A stretch of DNA of 64,000 nucleotides, from positions 62,001-126,000 of the forward strand of contig NZ_JBFNXK010000011.1 in NCBI RefSeq assembly GCF_046054165.1. Direction: 5' to 3'. The stretch is from Celerinatantimonas sp046054165 (GTDB taxonomy: Bacteria > Pseudomonadota > Gammaproteobacteria > Enterobacterales > Celerinatantimonadaceae). Of the stretch, positions 28,242 to 37,531 are shown piece by piece. The notes under the pieces were generated by a model, which saw only the letters and a list, made by a program, of their open reading frames with translations, had not been told where the DNA came from and searched no databases. Both the position numbers and the translations under genes were made by a program. The first letter of the stretch is position 1; each line of letters opens with the position of its first letter.

Positions 28242-29255
28242 TTACTTGGTATGGCGAATACGCGGATTCACGATGCCGTAGACAATATCTACCAACAGGT
28301 TTACCACGATAATAATAGTTGCAATCAGCAGGATACTCCCCTGAACAACCGGATAATCACGCCGGGAAATGGCATCAATTAACCATTTTCCAATACCAGG
28401 CCACGAAAAAATGGTTTCAGTTAAAATAGCGCCCGAAAGCATAATCCCAACCTGTAGACCAATCACCGTCACCACCGGGATCAGGGCATTACGCAGTGCA
28501 TGCACAATCACAACTCGCCACGGAGTCATCCCTTTAGCCCGAGCCGTGCGAATATAATCTTCGCCCAGCACTTCCAACATGGATGAGCGCGTCATTCGAG
28601 CAATCACCGCCATCGGGATCGTTCCTAACACAATGGCCGGCAAAACCAAATGGTTTAATGCATCGGCAAAAGCTCCTGGTTCTCCAGAGAGCAACGCATC
28701 AATGGTCATAAACCCAGTGGGCTGGTCGATCCAAAACTGAGCTTCATCGAGACGACCTGCAACCGGAGTCCATCCCATCTGCACAGAACAAAACAGGATA
28801 AGCAACAATGCCCACCAGAAAATGGGCATCGAATATCCGGCCTGAGCAATGGCGATCACCCCGTGATCAAAAATAGTACCGCGTTTTACAGCGGCGATAA
28901 TGCCCAGCGGTAATCCGATAACCACGGCAAAAACAACCGCGAAAATAGACAGTTCCATCGTGGCAGGAAACCTCGATAGGAATTCACTTAAAACGGGCTG
29001 GTGATTGACCAATGACAGTCCTAAATCACCATGGAAAATACCTACGATATAGTGAATATATTGTAGATAGAAAGGTTGATCCAACCCTAACTGATGCATC
29101 ATCGCTGCATGACGTTCCGGTGAAATGCCCCGTTCTCCGGCCATAATCTCAATTGGATCACCGGGAATTGCATGGATCAATGCAAACGTTAACAATGTAA
29201 TGCCGATGAAAGTTGGAATAACCGTCATCAGCCGTTTTAATATAAACTGAAACAT
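28242..29255 (-). CDS. dppB: Dipeptide ABC transporter permease DppB
   Basis: 337-aa permease with six transmembrane segments. N-terminal LTFALIHAIPGDPI is the OppB/DppB signature. The EAA loop is YIRTARAKGMTPWRVVIVHALRNALIP, and the C-terminus GIVNPRIRHTK matches the family. It forms the membrane channel with DppC. It is separated from dppA by 64 bases containing two hairpins. Confidence 0.96.
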   Translation of the reverse strand: MFQFILKRLMTVIPTFIGITLLTFALIHAIPGDPIEIMAGERGISPERHAAMMHQLGLDQPFYLQYIHYIVGIFHGDLGLSLVNHQPVLSEFLSRFPATMELSIFAVVFAVVIGLPLGIIAAVKRGTIFDHGVIAIAQAGYSMPIFWWALLLILFCSVQMGWTPVAGRLDEAQFWIDQPTGFMTIDALLSGEPGAFADALNHLVLPAIVLGTIPMAVIARMTRSSMLEVLGEDYIRTARAKGMTPWRVVIVHALRNALIPVVTVIGLQVGIMLSGAILTETIFSWPGIGKWLIDAISRRDYPVVQGSILLIATIIIVVNLLVDIVYGIVNPRIRHTK

Positions 29256-29266
29256 AAAATAGACTT

Positions 29267-29306
29267 AGGCTATGAGCCTTTGACAAGAGGGGCCAGCTCG
29301 GCCCCT
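29267..29306 (-). other. Tandem hairpins in the dppA-dppB junction
   Basis: A small hairpin AGGCT-atg-AGCCT (29267-29279) and a GC-rich one AGGGGCC-agctc-GGCCCCT (29288-29306) lie in the 64 bases between dppA and dppB. Neither has a downstream U tract. The position suggests 3'-end protection of dppA mRNA or partial termination, which would give more binding protein than permease (inference). Confidence 0.6.
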
Positions 29307-29319
29307 GATTGTTATATGG

Positions 29320-30921
29320 TTATTTGCTCAAAGACACACCATAAAAGATGTGTTTACCAAATGGATCGACTTTATAGCCTTCCACATTTGAGCGAACTGG
29401 TTCATATACCACGGAATGAGCGATAGTGACCCAAGGGGCCTGCTCTTTAAAGATCTGCTGAGCCTGTTCGTACAGTTTAGTACGTTCAGCTTTATCAGAA
29501 ACAGAAGCTGCTTTCTGAATCGCTTGATCAAATGGTTTATAGCACCATTCAGCATAGTTAGAGTTTCCAACACCATCGCACCCTAACAACACATTCAGGA
29601 AATTATCCGGATCCCCGTTATCACCGGTCCATCCCATTAACAACGCATCATCTTCACCCTGACGCGCCCGTTTAAGATACTCACCCCATTCATAACTCAC
29701 AATTTTGGCATCTACACCAACAGCTTTCCAATCAGCTTGGATCATTTCAGCCATACGGCGAGCATTCGGGTTATAAGGTCGCTGAACTGGCATTGCCCAT
29801 AGCGTCACCGATGCATGAGAGATCCCAGCTTCTTTCAACAAAGCTTTCGCTTTGGCCGGATCGTAACTGTAGTCTTTTACATCTTTATTATAAGACCACA
29901 TAGTCGGTGGGATCGGGTTGATTGCCACTTCGCCCGCGCCCTGATAAATCGCTTCAATGATTGCTTTTTTATTGATTGCGTAATTCAGTGCCTGACGTAC
30001 CCGGACATCATCAAACGGTTTGTGAGTAACGTTAAAAGAGAGATATCCAATATTTAGACCCGGTTGATGCAACAGTTTGATATTTGGATCTTTAGCCATA
30101 TCCTGCAAATCAGCTGGGTTCGGGAATGGCATCACCTGACATTCATTTGCTTTTAATTTTGCATAACGAACCGATGCATCCGGCGTAATCGAAAATACCA
30201 ACCGATCAATCTCAGGGGCACCATTCCAATAATTTTTATTGGCCTGATATCGGATCACCGAATCTTTACGGTACATGACTTTCTGGAAAGGACCCGTCCC
30301 AACTGGATTCTGATCTAACTCTTCCGGATGACCGGCTTTCATATATTGATCAGCCTGTTCTTTCGAGAAAATCGACGCGAAATCCATAGCCAAATCTGCT
30401 AAGAATGGAGCGTTTGGTTTACTCAGTACGATCTGGACAGTGTAATCATCCACTTTTTTCATACTCTTAATCAGAGTATTCATGCCCATGCCGTCAAAAT
30501 ATTCATAGTTGCCACCGGAAACAGTGTGATACGGATTTTTTTTATCCCACATCCGGTTGAAACTAAATAAAACATCATCGGCATTAAAATCCCGACTGGG
30601 TTTAAAATCTTTACTCGATTGGGCGTCAAACTGTACATGTTTACGCAAATGGAAGGTATAAGTCAGTCCGTCATCGGAAATATCCCAACTGGTAGCCAGC
30701 GCTGGTTCAATTTCGGTCGTACCCCGTTTAAATTCAACCAACCGATCAAAAATAGTCTGCGAACTGGCATCAAATGTTGTTCCACTTGTGAATAACTGAG
30801 GATTAAATCCTTCAGGACTGGCTTCAGCACAATACACTAGCGTTGAAGGCTTAGCCTGTACACTCATAGCAACAGCACTGGCGATCAGCGCCAATGATAA
30901 CTTTCCTAGTTTTATTTTCAT
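29320..30921 (-). CDS. dppA: Periplasmic dipeptide-binding protein DppA
   Basis: 533-aa binding protein (E. coli DppA is 535). In-frame upstream starts exist at 30957 (TTG) and 30939 (ATG), but GGAG 5 bases before the ATG at 30921 and a clean signal peptide from there (MKIKLGKLSLALIASAVAMS, ending SVQA before KPS) decide the start. Family text: TLVYCAEASPEGFNPQLFTSGTTFDAS; PVGTGPFQKVMYRKDSVIRY; GDNGDPDNFLNVLLGCDG. First gene of dppABCDF, the dipeptide importer. Confidence 0.96.
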   Translation of the reverse strand: MKIKLGKLSLALIASAVAMSVQAKPSTLVYCAEASPEGFNPQLFTSGTTFDASSQTIFDRLVEFKRGTTEIEPALATSWDISDDGLTYTFHLRKHVQFDAQSSKDFKPSRDFNADDVLFSFNRMWDKKNPYHTVSGGNYEYFDGMGMNTLIKSMKKVDDYTVQIVLSKPNAPFLADLAMDFASIFSKEQADQYMKAGHPEELDQNPVGTGPFQKVMYRKDSVIRYQANKNYWNGAPEIDRLVFSITPDASVRYAKLKANECQVMPFPNPADLQDMAKDPNIKLLHQPGLNIGYLSFNVTHKPFDDVRVRQALNYAINKKAIIEAIYQGAGEVAINPIPPTMWSYNKDVKDYSYDPAKAKALLKEAGISHASVTLWAMPVQRPYNPNARRMAEMIQADWKAVGVDAKIVSYEWGEYLKRARQGEDDALLMGWTGDNGDPDNFLNVLLGCDGVGNSNYAEWCYKPFDQAIQKAASVSDKAERTKLYEQAQQIFKEQAPWVTIAHSVVYEPVRSNVEGYKVDPFGKHIFYGVSLSK

Positions 30922-31725
30922 AAATGCTCCATTGAACATCCTTGTAAAATTTAGCAACCTCCTTGGTTGCTGGGGAAGCGAATGCCGTGTATGACATAAA
31001 CCAACCGAAGTAACCTCCTGGGAACTCCGGCTGATGGTTTGTTTCTTAGTTATAAATTCGCTAATAATATCGGCAATAAATTATTATTTTTAAAACTCTA
31101 TGTAAAGTAGCATTTTTAGGATGATATAAAGGAAAATAACGGTTTATCCGAATATTTGAATAAATAATCACATATATGAGATATTTACTGACAATTTAAT
31201 GGTATTATGCACATTTGGCGATAATACCGCATAGTTATTGAGTAAAAATGGATATTGCTCATTTTTTGAAAGTTGGGGGAGATTCATCGATCAATTATAT
31301 TTAGATGCAATGCCGTACAACGGCTGATATTTAGCCGCAAAAATAGAGCTAAAAATCATGAAAAAAAATAGCTAAATCAAATTATTAAAATCTTTGATAT
31401 CGCTTCAAAAAATACAGGAGAAATCCCCCGTAATAACCTCTTATGGGAATACCCGCCATTTTGGGATGAAGCATAGTAAATTCGCCGCAGCCCAGCCTTC
31501 ATAAGCCCCGCAGGCGACGCTTGCAACGCAAGTGACTATGAAATAAAACATCATTTATAAAGAATAATTATACAAAAATAGCATTTTAACCTAAACCAGA
31601 CTCAGCTCACTTAAGTACAGTGGCATAAAGGAAAGATAAAGCCAGAGATGATACTGGCCTTTATGAAAGAAATAAGGATGAGAATGGGGAGCGCTCCCCT
31701 ATGCAACAAATCTTAGATAAACGAC
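30922..31725. other. Long gene-free region upstream of dppA (804 bp)
   Basis: No ORF that I can support. Near dppA, minus-strand leader elements include a hairpin GCAACC-aagga-GGTTGC (30954-30970) whose loop and 3' arm contain AAGGAGG, and a flanking AAACCA/TGGTTT pair (~31000-31046). Further out are GCCGT-aca-ACGGC, CGGCT-gatattt-AGCCG (~31311-31336), and a more GC-rich patch at 31440-31550 with GCTTGC-aac-GCAAG. It could hold a small RNA or repeat remnants, but none is identified. Confidence 0.45.
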
Positions 31726-32208
31726 TTAAAAGATCCAATAAAACAAACACAATTGGAAAAACCAAGCGATGATCCCCGCACAAACATCATCGATCATGAT
31801 CCCAAATCCGCCTTTTACACTTCGATCAAACCAGCGGATTGGCCATGGTTTCCAAATATCAAAGATCCGAAAAAAGATAAAACCGCTCAATAACGACCAC
31901 GGTGATAACGGGATCGCAATCAGCGTAATTCCCAATCCAATGAATTCATCCCAAACAATCCCACCATGATCATGCACCCCCATAACTCGACTGGCAGCAT
32001 TACAACACCACACTCCCCAAATAAATCCCACCACAAGCAACAAGGTAAAGATCCAAGGAGAAGTCAGATACGACAGAATGGCCATTAACGGCACCGCCGC
32101 CAATGTTCCCCAGGTCCCCGGGGCCTTAGCGGCTAATCCACTGCCAAAACCAATCGCACAGAGGTGTAAAGGATTACTTAAGGATAATTTTTTTAAATAC
32201 TTATCCAT
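31726..32208 (-). CDS. pgpA: Phosphatidylglycerophosphatase A
   Basis: 160-aa membrane phosphatase that converts phosphatidylglycerol-phosphate to phosphatidylglycerol at the inner membrane. Family blocks: GFGSGLAAKAPGTWGTLAAVP at the N-terminus, VHDHGGIVWDEFIG in the centre with the conserved acidic/His residues, and KPWPIRWFD and GGFGIMIDDVCAGI toward the end. Last gene of the nrdR-rib-nusB-thiL-pgpA operon, 8 bases after thiL, as in enterics. Confidence 0.95.
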   Translation of the reverse strand: MDKYLKKLSLSNPLHLCAIGFGSGLAAKAPGTWGTLAAVPLMAILSYLTSPWIFTLLLVVGFIWGVWCCNAASRVMGVHDHGGIVWDEFIGLGITLIAIPLSPWSLLSGFIFFRIFDIWKPWPIRWFDRSVKGGFGIMIDDVCAGIIAWFFQLCLFYWIF

Positions 32209-32216
32209 ATTGATTC

Positions 32217-33179
32217 CTAGCTAAAATGATCCCAGCTCTGATTTCGGTTTAAATGATAAGGTTCACCATCCCGGAATAAATGTACCTGCCCATTTCCGGG
32301 AATGAGCTGCCCTACACAGCAAAAATGAATTCCACTGTAAGACAAAGCCACATCCAATGCACCTTTGGTTGCTTCTGGAACGGTAAAGCAAAGCTCGTAG
32401 TCCTCACCACCGCATAAGGCCAGTTCAGTAGCTAATGTGGGATCACAGTGTTCTTTAACCTGAGGATCGAGTGGTAATAACTCGGTATTTAAACGCGCAG
32501 CACAACCACTTCGTTCACAAATATGTTGCAAATCAGCCCAAAGTCCATCGGAAATATCAATGCAACTATTGGCAATCCCCCGTAATCCATAACCACTTAG
32601 AACTCGTGGATGCGGGAAATAATGCCGGTTTAACGCCTGTTCCAGCGTTAAACCAGACAGTTTTTGGATCCCCTGCAAATGACGCAGCGCCAGCGCTGAT
32701 CCACCCAGTGATCCGGTCACATAAACCCAATCACCGATCTGGCCCTGATCACGACGAATCGCCTGACCATCCGGAACTACACCGTGTGCTGTCACCGTAA
32801 TACTTAACGGCCCTCGCGTCGTATCACCGCCTACTAGCGTCACATTATAATATTCAGCCAGCTCAAAAAAGCCCTGACAGAAGTGTTCTAACCACTCTAA
32901 TCGGGCTGACGGCAACGTGATGGCCAATGTGACCCAACGCGGTTCGGCGCCCATCGCCGCTAAATCACTCAGATTCACAGCGAGTGCTTTATGGCCCAGG
33001 GCTTTCGGAGGAATATCCGCAAAAAAATGAATCCCCTCAACAAGGGTATCCGTCGTCACAACGAGCTGGTGGTGTTCCGGGGGATTAATTAACGCGGCAT
33101 CGTCGCCAATGCCGAGAACTACATCAGACCGCTTAGCTGAGCTGCAGAAAAATCGCTCAATAAGCTCAAATTCACCCAT
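32217..33179 (-). CDS. thiL: Thiamine-monophosphate kinase
   Basis: 320-aa ATP-dependent kinase that makes thiamine diphosphate from thiamine monophosphate. N-terminal GEFELIERFF, metal/ATP-binding GIGDDAALI, TDTLVEGIHF, NLSDLAAMGAEPRWVTLAI, and the C-terminal CGGEDYELCF are diagnostic. 6 bases after nusB. Its product is the cofactor of Dxs, encoded in the same window. Confidence 0.96.
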   Translation of the reverse strand: MGEFELIERFFCSSAKRSDVVLGIGDDAALINPPEHHQLVVTTDTLVEGIHFFADIPPKALGHKALAVNLSDLAAMGAEPRWVTLAITLPSARLEWLEHFCQGFFELAEYYNVTLVGGDTTRGPLSITVTAHGVVPDGQAIRRDQGQIGDWVYVTGSLGGSALALRHLQGIQKLSGLTLEQALNRHYFPHPRVLSGYGLRGIANSCIDISDGLWADLQHICERSGCAARLNTELLPLDPQVKEHCDPTLATELALCGGEDYELCFTVPEATKGALDVALSYSGIHFCCVGQLIPGNGQVHLFRDGEPYHLNRNQSWDHFS

Positions 33180-33185
33180 GAGAAT

Positions 33186-33602
33186 TTACTGCTTTAATTG
33201 TTGAAGATGAAAGTATTTATCCAATACCCCATTCACGAATTTATGGCTGTCATCTGCTGCAAAAATTTTAGCTAATTCAATTGATTCATTAATTGCAACT
33301 TTAGGCGGTAAATCCTGACACTGAGTTAACTCATACATGCCGATCAGTAAGATAGCGTGATCCACACGATCCAGTTCGTCCAATCGACGTGCCAGACATG
33401 GTGACATCATCTGATCCAATTTCTCATGATGGACCACAATCCCTTCGATCAACATTTTAAAATAGCTTACGTCAGCTTTAGACATATCTTGTTCTGTCAA
33501 AAACTGATGCTCGATATCGTCAATATTGTCTCCGGTCATCTGCCATTGGTATATTGCCTGAGTGGCAAACTGACGCGCCTTACGGCGAGCTGCTGGTTTC
33601 AA
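33186..33602 (-). CDS. nusB: Transcription antitermination factor NusB
   Basis: 138-aa all-helical RNA-binding protein; with NusE (S10) it binds boxA in rRNA leaders and phage nut sites. N-terminal RRKARQFATQAIYQWQ with the Arg-rich RNA-binding part; C-terminal INESIELAKIFAADDSHKFVNGVLDK is the family signature. Located 12 bases after ribH, as in E. coli. Confidence 0.96.
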   Translation of the reverse strand: MKPAARRKARQFATQAIYQWQMTGDNIDDIEHQFLTEQDMSKADVSYFKMLIEGIVVHHEKLDQMMSPCLARRLDELDRVDHAILLIGMYELTQCQDLPPKVAINESIELAKIFAADDSHKFVNGVLDKYFHLQQLKQ

Positions 33603-33614
33603 CGTCGTAACTCC

Positions 33615-34082
33615 TTAACCGATCGCTTTAAGTACATTGATCATTTCCAAAGCACTCAATGCTGCTTCGGTCCCTTTGTTGCCCGCTTTAGTGCCGGCAC
33701 GTTCAACCGCCTGTTCAATTGATTCAGTGGTCAATACGCCAAAGGCGATTGGAATATCATATTCCAGCATGATATGCCCTAACCCTTTATGGCATTCATT
33801 CGAAACCAACTCAAAATGATAAGTCCCCCCGCGGATCACGGTGCCCAACGTAATGATGGCATCATACTTACCACTTTTAGCTAGTCGTTTAGCTGCAATG
33901 GGAATTTCAACCGCACCCGGAACACGGACCACGGTAATATTGTCATCAGCTACTTGCCCCTGACGAGTCAGAGTATCGACAGCCCCTGAAAGCAAACTTT
34001 CATTAATAAAGCTGTTAAAACGGGCGATCACAATGGCTACTTTAGCCTGAGGTGCAGGTACAACCCCTTCGATCACTTTCAT
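33615..34082 (-). CDS. ribH: 6,7-dimethyl-8-ribityllumazine synthase
   Basis: 155-aa penultimate enzyme of riboflavin synthesis, condensing the pyrimidinedione with 3,4-dihydroxybutanone phosphate. Seen: ARFNSFINESLLSGAVDTL, VRVPGAVEIP, GTVIRGGTYHFELVSNE with the active-site His, and GVLTTESIEQAVERAGTKAGNKG. Also named ribE in some species. Operon gene between ribBA and nusB. Confidence 0.96.
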   Translation of the reverse strand: MKVIEGVVPAPQAKVAIVIARFNSFINESLLSGAVDTLTRQGQVADDNITVVRVPGAVEIPIAAKRLAKSGKYDAIITLGTVIRGGTYHFELVSNECHKGLGHIMLEYDIPIAFGVLTTESIEQAVERAGTKAGNKGTEAALSALEMINVLKAIG

Positions 34083-34154
34083 AAGTCACCCTAAATTAGT
34101 TTAATGGATCCAGACAAACGCGGCATTTTACCATACTCCCGAACGGATGTAAGG

Positions 34155-35270
34155 TTACTCCTCGCATGTCACAATATCGACGACTTCTAAACCAAATCCG
34201 CTTAACGCATGATAGCGTTTTGGCGCACTCATCAGTCGCATTTTCTGTACACCTTGATCAGATAAAATCTGAGAACCAATCCCGACATTCCGGGAAACAC
34301 CGGTCGATGGCTTCAATTGTGAAGGATGACCCGCATCTTCCTGCTGATAACGAGACAAGCGATTCATCAAACTTGTCTGTAGATCATCTTCATTAATAAG
34401 GACCAGAATTCCATCTTCAGCGGCTAATTTCTGCATAGCTTGATCTAAAGGCCAGCTCATGGCACCTTCGCGTTGACTCGCCAATAAATCATGCAAGGGA
34501 TCATGCAAATGCACTCGCACCAACGTCGGTTGATCAGCCTGAATATCACCATGTCGCAGGGCAAAATGCAGTTGCCCAGCCAGTTTGTCTCGGTACGTAG
34601 TCAAGACAAAGTCACCATAAGCCGTTGGAAGTTGGCATTCACTCACTCGTTCAATCGTAGTTTCCTGAGTATTCCGATATTCAATCAGATCGGCAATGGT
34701 GCCTAATTTAATCTGATGCGCAGCACAGAATGCCTCTAAGTCATCCCGTCGCGCCATACTGCCATCTTCGTTAAGAATTTCCACAATCGCGGCCGCAGGT
34801 TCACATCCAGCTAACCTTGCCAAATCAACCCCGGCTTCCGTATGTCCTGCCCGATTTAATACCCCACCTTCACGCGCCATCAATGGGAACACATGCCCGG
34901 GCATTACAATATCCGAAGGCTTGGCATCACTAGCAACGGCCGCACGGATGGTCGTGGCCCGATCGGCAGCCGAAATACCGGTGGTTACATTTTTGGCGGC
35001 CTCAATAGAAACCGTAAATGCCGTCGCATATTTTTCATGATTCTGCTCAACCATCATCGGCAATTTTAATTGTTCACAGCGTTGCTGGGTTAACGTCAGG
35101 CAGATTAGCCCACGACCATAACGGGCCATAAAATTAATTGCTTCGGGGGTGACTTTGTCAGCAGCAATGATGAGGTCCCCTTCATTTTCCCGATCCTCAT
35201 CATCCATCAGGACCACCATTTTACCCGCTGCGATATCTTTAAGAATGTCTTCGATTGAACTGAGCGCCAT
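34155..35270 (-). CDS. ribBA: 3,4-dihydroxy-2-butanone-4-phosphate synthase with degenerate GTP cyclohydrolase II-like domain
   Basis: 371 aa. Residues 1-~205 form an intact RibB domain (VLMDDEDRENEGDLIIAAD, GHVFPLMAREGGVLNRAGHTEAGVDL). Residues ~210-371 are GCHII-like in the C-terminal part (VGIGSQILSDQGVQKMRLMS) but lack the CxxC...C zinc-binding segment and the catalytic block normal in RibA. The protein is therefore probably RibB-only, with GCHII supplied by a separate ribA outside the window. This fusion with a dead half is known in Vibrio/Shewanella-like genomes. It starts 2 bases before the ribE stop. Confidence 0.92.
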   Translation of the reverse strand: MALSSIEDILKDIAAGKMVVLMDDEDRENEGDLIIAADKVTPEAINFMARYGRGLICLTLTQQRCEQLKLPMMVEQNHEKYATAFTVSIEAAKNVTTGISAADRATTIRAAVASDAKPSDIVMPGHVFPLMAREGGVLNRAGHTEAGVDLARLAGCEPAAAIVEILNEDGSMARRDDLEAFCAAHQIKLGTIADLIEYRNTQETTIERVSECQLPTAYGDFVLTTYRDKLAGQLHFALRHGDIQADQPTLVRVHLHDPLHDLLASQREGAMSWPLDQAMQKLAAEDGILVLINEDDLQTSLMNRLSRYQQEDAGHPSQLKPSTGVSRNVGIGSQILSDQGVQKMRLMSAPKRYHALSGFGLEVVDIVTCEE

Positions 35271-35271
35271 A

Positions 35272-35946
35272 CTATCCTCTATGTCCCGATAAAAATCCGT
35301 TTTCAGCTAGGGTCTGCATAGTTAATCCTGTTGAGTGCGACGCTGTGGATTCTGCCGTGCCTGTCAGCAACCGTTCCAGATAACGCGCCACAACATCGAC
35401 TTCTAAATTCACTAAACTGCCTCCACGCCATTGACTAATCGTCGTTTGTTCACTGGTATGAGGAATAATAGTCAGCCGAAGTAAATGATCACTTACTTCG
35501 TTTACGGTTAGGCTGATCCCATCAACGGTAATCGAACCTTTTTCAGCAATATAACGCCCAAGCTCCACCGGAAATTTTAGCCAGAGATCAATGGACCGAC
35601 CATGATTATCAATTCGCTGTACGGTCGCCACACCATCCACATGCCCGCTCACCATATGACCACCAAAGCGACCATTGGCCGCCATGGCTTTTTCCAGATT
35701 CACCGCTGAGCCCAATTTCAACTGGCACAAACTACTCCGGGCTAATGTTTCATGAGAGACATCAGCCTTAAAATAATCCTGACCAAATGCAACCACGGTC
35801 AAACACACACCATTCACTGCAATACTATCACCCAGATGAACATCATCCATCGACAGATTAGCAGTCGCAATAGTCAATTGAGCATCAGCACCTTGACGGG
35901 TAATCGCCCGTATCGATCCTAATGCTTCAATAATTCCCGTAAACAT
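35272..35946 (-). CDS. ribE: Riboflavin synthase alpha chain
   Basis: 224-aa enzyme that dismutates two lumazines to riboflavin. The frame is open into ribD, but the ATG at 35946 gives the invariant N-terminus MFTGIIEALG, so the upstream Met is rejected. Two tandem lumazine-binding barrels: LGDSIAVNGVCLTVV and GHMVSGHVDGVA in the first, KGSITVDGISLTVNEV in the second. Also called ribC in some species. The start lies 1 base beyond the ribD stop. Confidence 0.95.
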   Translation of the reverse strand: MFTGIIEALGSIRAITRQGADAQLTIATANLSMDDVHLGDSIAVNGVCLTVVAFGQDYFKADVSHETLARSSLCQLKLGSAVNLEKAMAANGRFGGHMVSGHVDGVATVQRIDNHGRSIDLWLKFPVELGRYIAEKGSITVDGISLTVNEVSDHLLRLTIIPHTSEQTTISQWRGGSLVNLEVDVVARYLERLLTGTAESTASHSTGLTMQTLAENGFLSGHRG

Positions 35947-35947
35947 A

Positions 35948-37069
35948 TTATGACGCCTTTTGTAACCGAGAGCGGTAACGATATTTGAACTCATCACCGA
36001 TCTGAACCTGTTCGAGTAGTGTCCACGACAGCGCTTGCGAGAGCTCATCTAAACACCCAATCTCCGCCATACCTCGGGCACTATTCCCTAACAATTGACT
36101 ACTATGATACCAAACTAATTCGTCAACCAATTGCTCTTTTAACAAGGCCCCGGAAAAATTCATTCCGGCTTCAACCCAGAGATCATTAATTTCAAGCTGC
36201 GCCAATTGTGTTAATACGGCCTGCAACCAATGTTCACTTTTCGGAACCACCAACGATTCACCTAATTCATGGTTCGGCTGGCGGGTCGTCACTCGAATAA
36301 TCCGCCCGGGCAACTCAAACAAACGCTCATGCCCCGTCAATCGCTGGCGCCGATCAATGATCACCCGGATCGGCTGTCGAACGTCGGCGACAATGGTATG
36401 CCCCAGCGATCTCATCTCTTGAGGACGCACATTCAAAGAAGCCTGATCGTCGATCACCGTTTGGGCCGTTGATAAAATAGCATGGCTCTGAGCCCGTTCA
36501 CGCTGTACATCTTGTCGACATAATGGCCCGGTAATCCACTGGCTTTTACCGTTGGAAAGTGCCGTACGCCCATCTAAAGACGTCGCTATTTTCAAGCGAA
36601 TATAAGGACGATTTTGCCGCATCCGCATCAAGAAGCCACGATTAAGCTGTTCCGCCTGCTCGGCCATCAAACCACTAGCGACCTGGATCCCAGCGGCTTC
36701 CAGCATCGATTTTCCTCCCCCACAAACCCGAGGATTAGGATCACGCATCGCCATCACCACCGATCCAACTTTTTCATCGATTAGCAATTGTGCGCATGGG
36801 GGCGTCCGACCAAAATGACAACAAGGTTCCAGCGTGACATAGCAACGCGCCCCCACTAGTGAATGCCCTTTGGATTTTGCATCACGAACGGCATTGACTT
36901 CCGCATGGCCTTCACCAGCGCGAACATGAAAACCTTCACCGATGATGTGGCCTTGCTGCACAATCACACATCCGACGTTCGGATTAGGAGGTGTGGTAAA
37001 ACGGCCTCGAGCCGCAAGCTGTAACGCACGGGCCATAAATTGATAGTCCTGCGCTGAAAATTCACTCAT
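35948..37069 (-). CDS. ribD: Bifunctional riboflavin deaminase/reductase RibD
   Basis: 373 aa. The N-terminal deaminase domain has zinc ligands in GHAEVNAV and TLEPCCHFGRTPPC. The C-terminal reductase domain (LKIATSLDGRTALSNGKSQWITG; SGALLKEQLVDELVWY) uses NADPH. It carries out steps 2 and 3 of riboflavin synthesis. Placed 12 bases after nrdR, which is the standard order. Confidence 0.96.
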   Translation of the reverse strand: MSEFSAQDYQFMARALQLAARGRFTTPPNPNVGCVIVQQGHIIGEGFHVRAGEGHAEVNAVRDAKSKGHSLVGARCYVTLEPCCHFGRTPPCAQLLIDEKVGSVVMAMRDPNPRVCGGGKSMLEAAGIQVASGLMAEQAEQLNRGFLMRMRQNRPYIRLKIATSLDGRTALSNGKSQWITGPLCRQDVQRERAQSHAILSTAQTVIDDQASLNVRPQEMRSLGHTIVADVRQPIRVIIDRRQRLTGHERLFELPGRIIRVTTRQPNHELGESLVVPKSEHWLQAVLTQLAQLEINDLWVEAGMNFSGALLKEQLVDELVWYHSSQLLGNSARGMAEIGCLDELSQALSWTLLEQVQIGDEFKYRYRSRLQKAS

Positions 37070-37081
37070 ATTCAGCCCTTA

Positions 37082-37531
37082 TCATTTTTCTAAACGTGCG
37101 ATCTCTTCACCGAATTCACGAATATCTTCAAAAGCGCGATAAACCGATGCAAAACGAATATAGGCCACTTTATCCAGTTTTTTCAACGCATCCATCACCA
37201 GCTGACCAATCAGCTTCGCGGCCACTTCACGCTCACCGGTTGCACGCAATTGTGATTTTATAGAATTGATACTCTCTTCAATCGCATCGGTGCCAACAGG
37301 CCGTTTTTCTAAGGCACGAGCCATTCCGGCCCGCATCTTATCTTCATTAAAAGGTTCCCGGGAGCCATTACTTTTAACGACTCGGGGCATGACTAATTCA
37401 GCCACTTCAAACGTGGTAAAACGTTCATGGCATTGTGAACACTCTCGCCGGCGACGAACCTGGTGTCCTTCGCTTACCAGACGAGAATCGATCACTTTTG
37501 TATCGTTTGCATTACAAAAAGGACAGTGCAC
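37082..37531 (-). CDS. nrdR: Transcriptional repressor NrdR
   Basis: 149-aa zinc-ribbon/ATP-cone repressor of ribonucleotide reductase genes. The zinc ribbon is MHCPFCNANDTKVIDSR...CSQCHERF (four Cys) and the ATP-cone begins near PRVVKSNGSREPFNEDKMRAGMARAL. First gene of the rib operon. No obvious NrdR boxes (nrd genes) are in this window. Confidence 0.96.
   Translation of the reverse strand: MHCPFCNANDTKVIDSRLVSEGHQVRRRRECSQCHERFTTFEVAELVMPRVVKSNGSREPFNEDKMRAGMARALEKRPVGTDAIEESINSIKSQLRATGEREVAAKLIGQLVMDALKKLDKVAYIRFASVYRAFEDIREFGEEIARLEK

Noticed and set aside
31248..31304. 18-codon ORF (MDIAHFLKVGGDSSINYI) in the dppA-pgpA gap
   Set aside because: No ribosome site, too short to judge; may be a fragment of a lost gene.
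34083..34154. FMN riboswitch in front of ribBA
   Set aside because: The gaps inside the rib operon are too short and lack the RFN element's conserved stem sequences; none was seen before nrdR either.
35947..36048. N-terminal extension of riboflavin synthase
   Set aside because: It lies inside ribD, and the invariant RibE N-terminus begins at ATG 35946.
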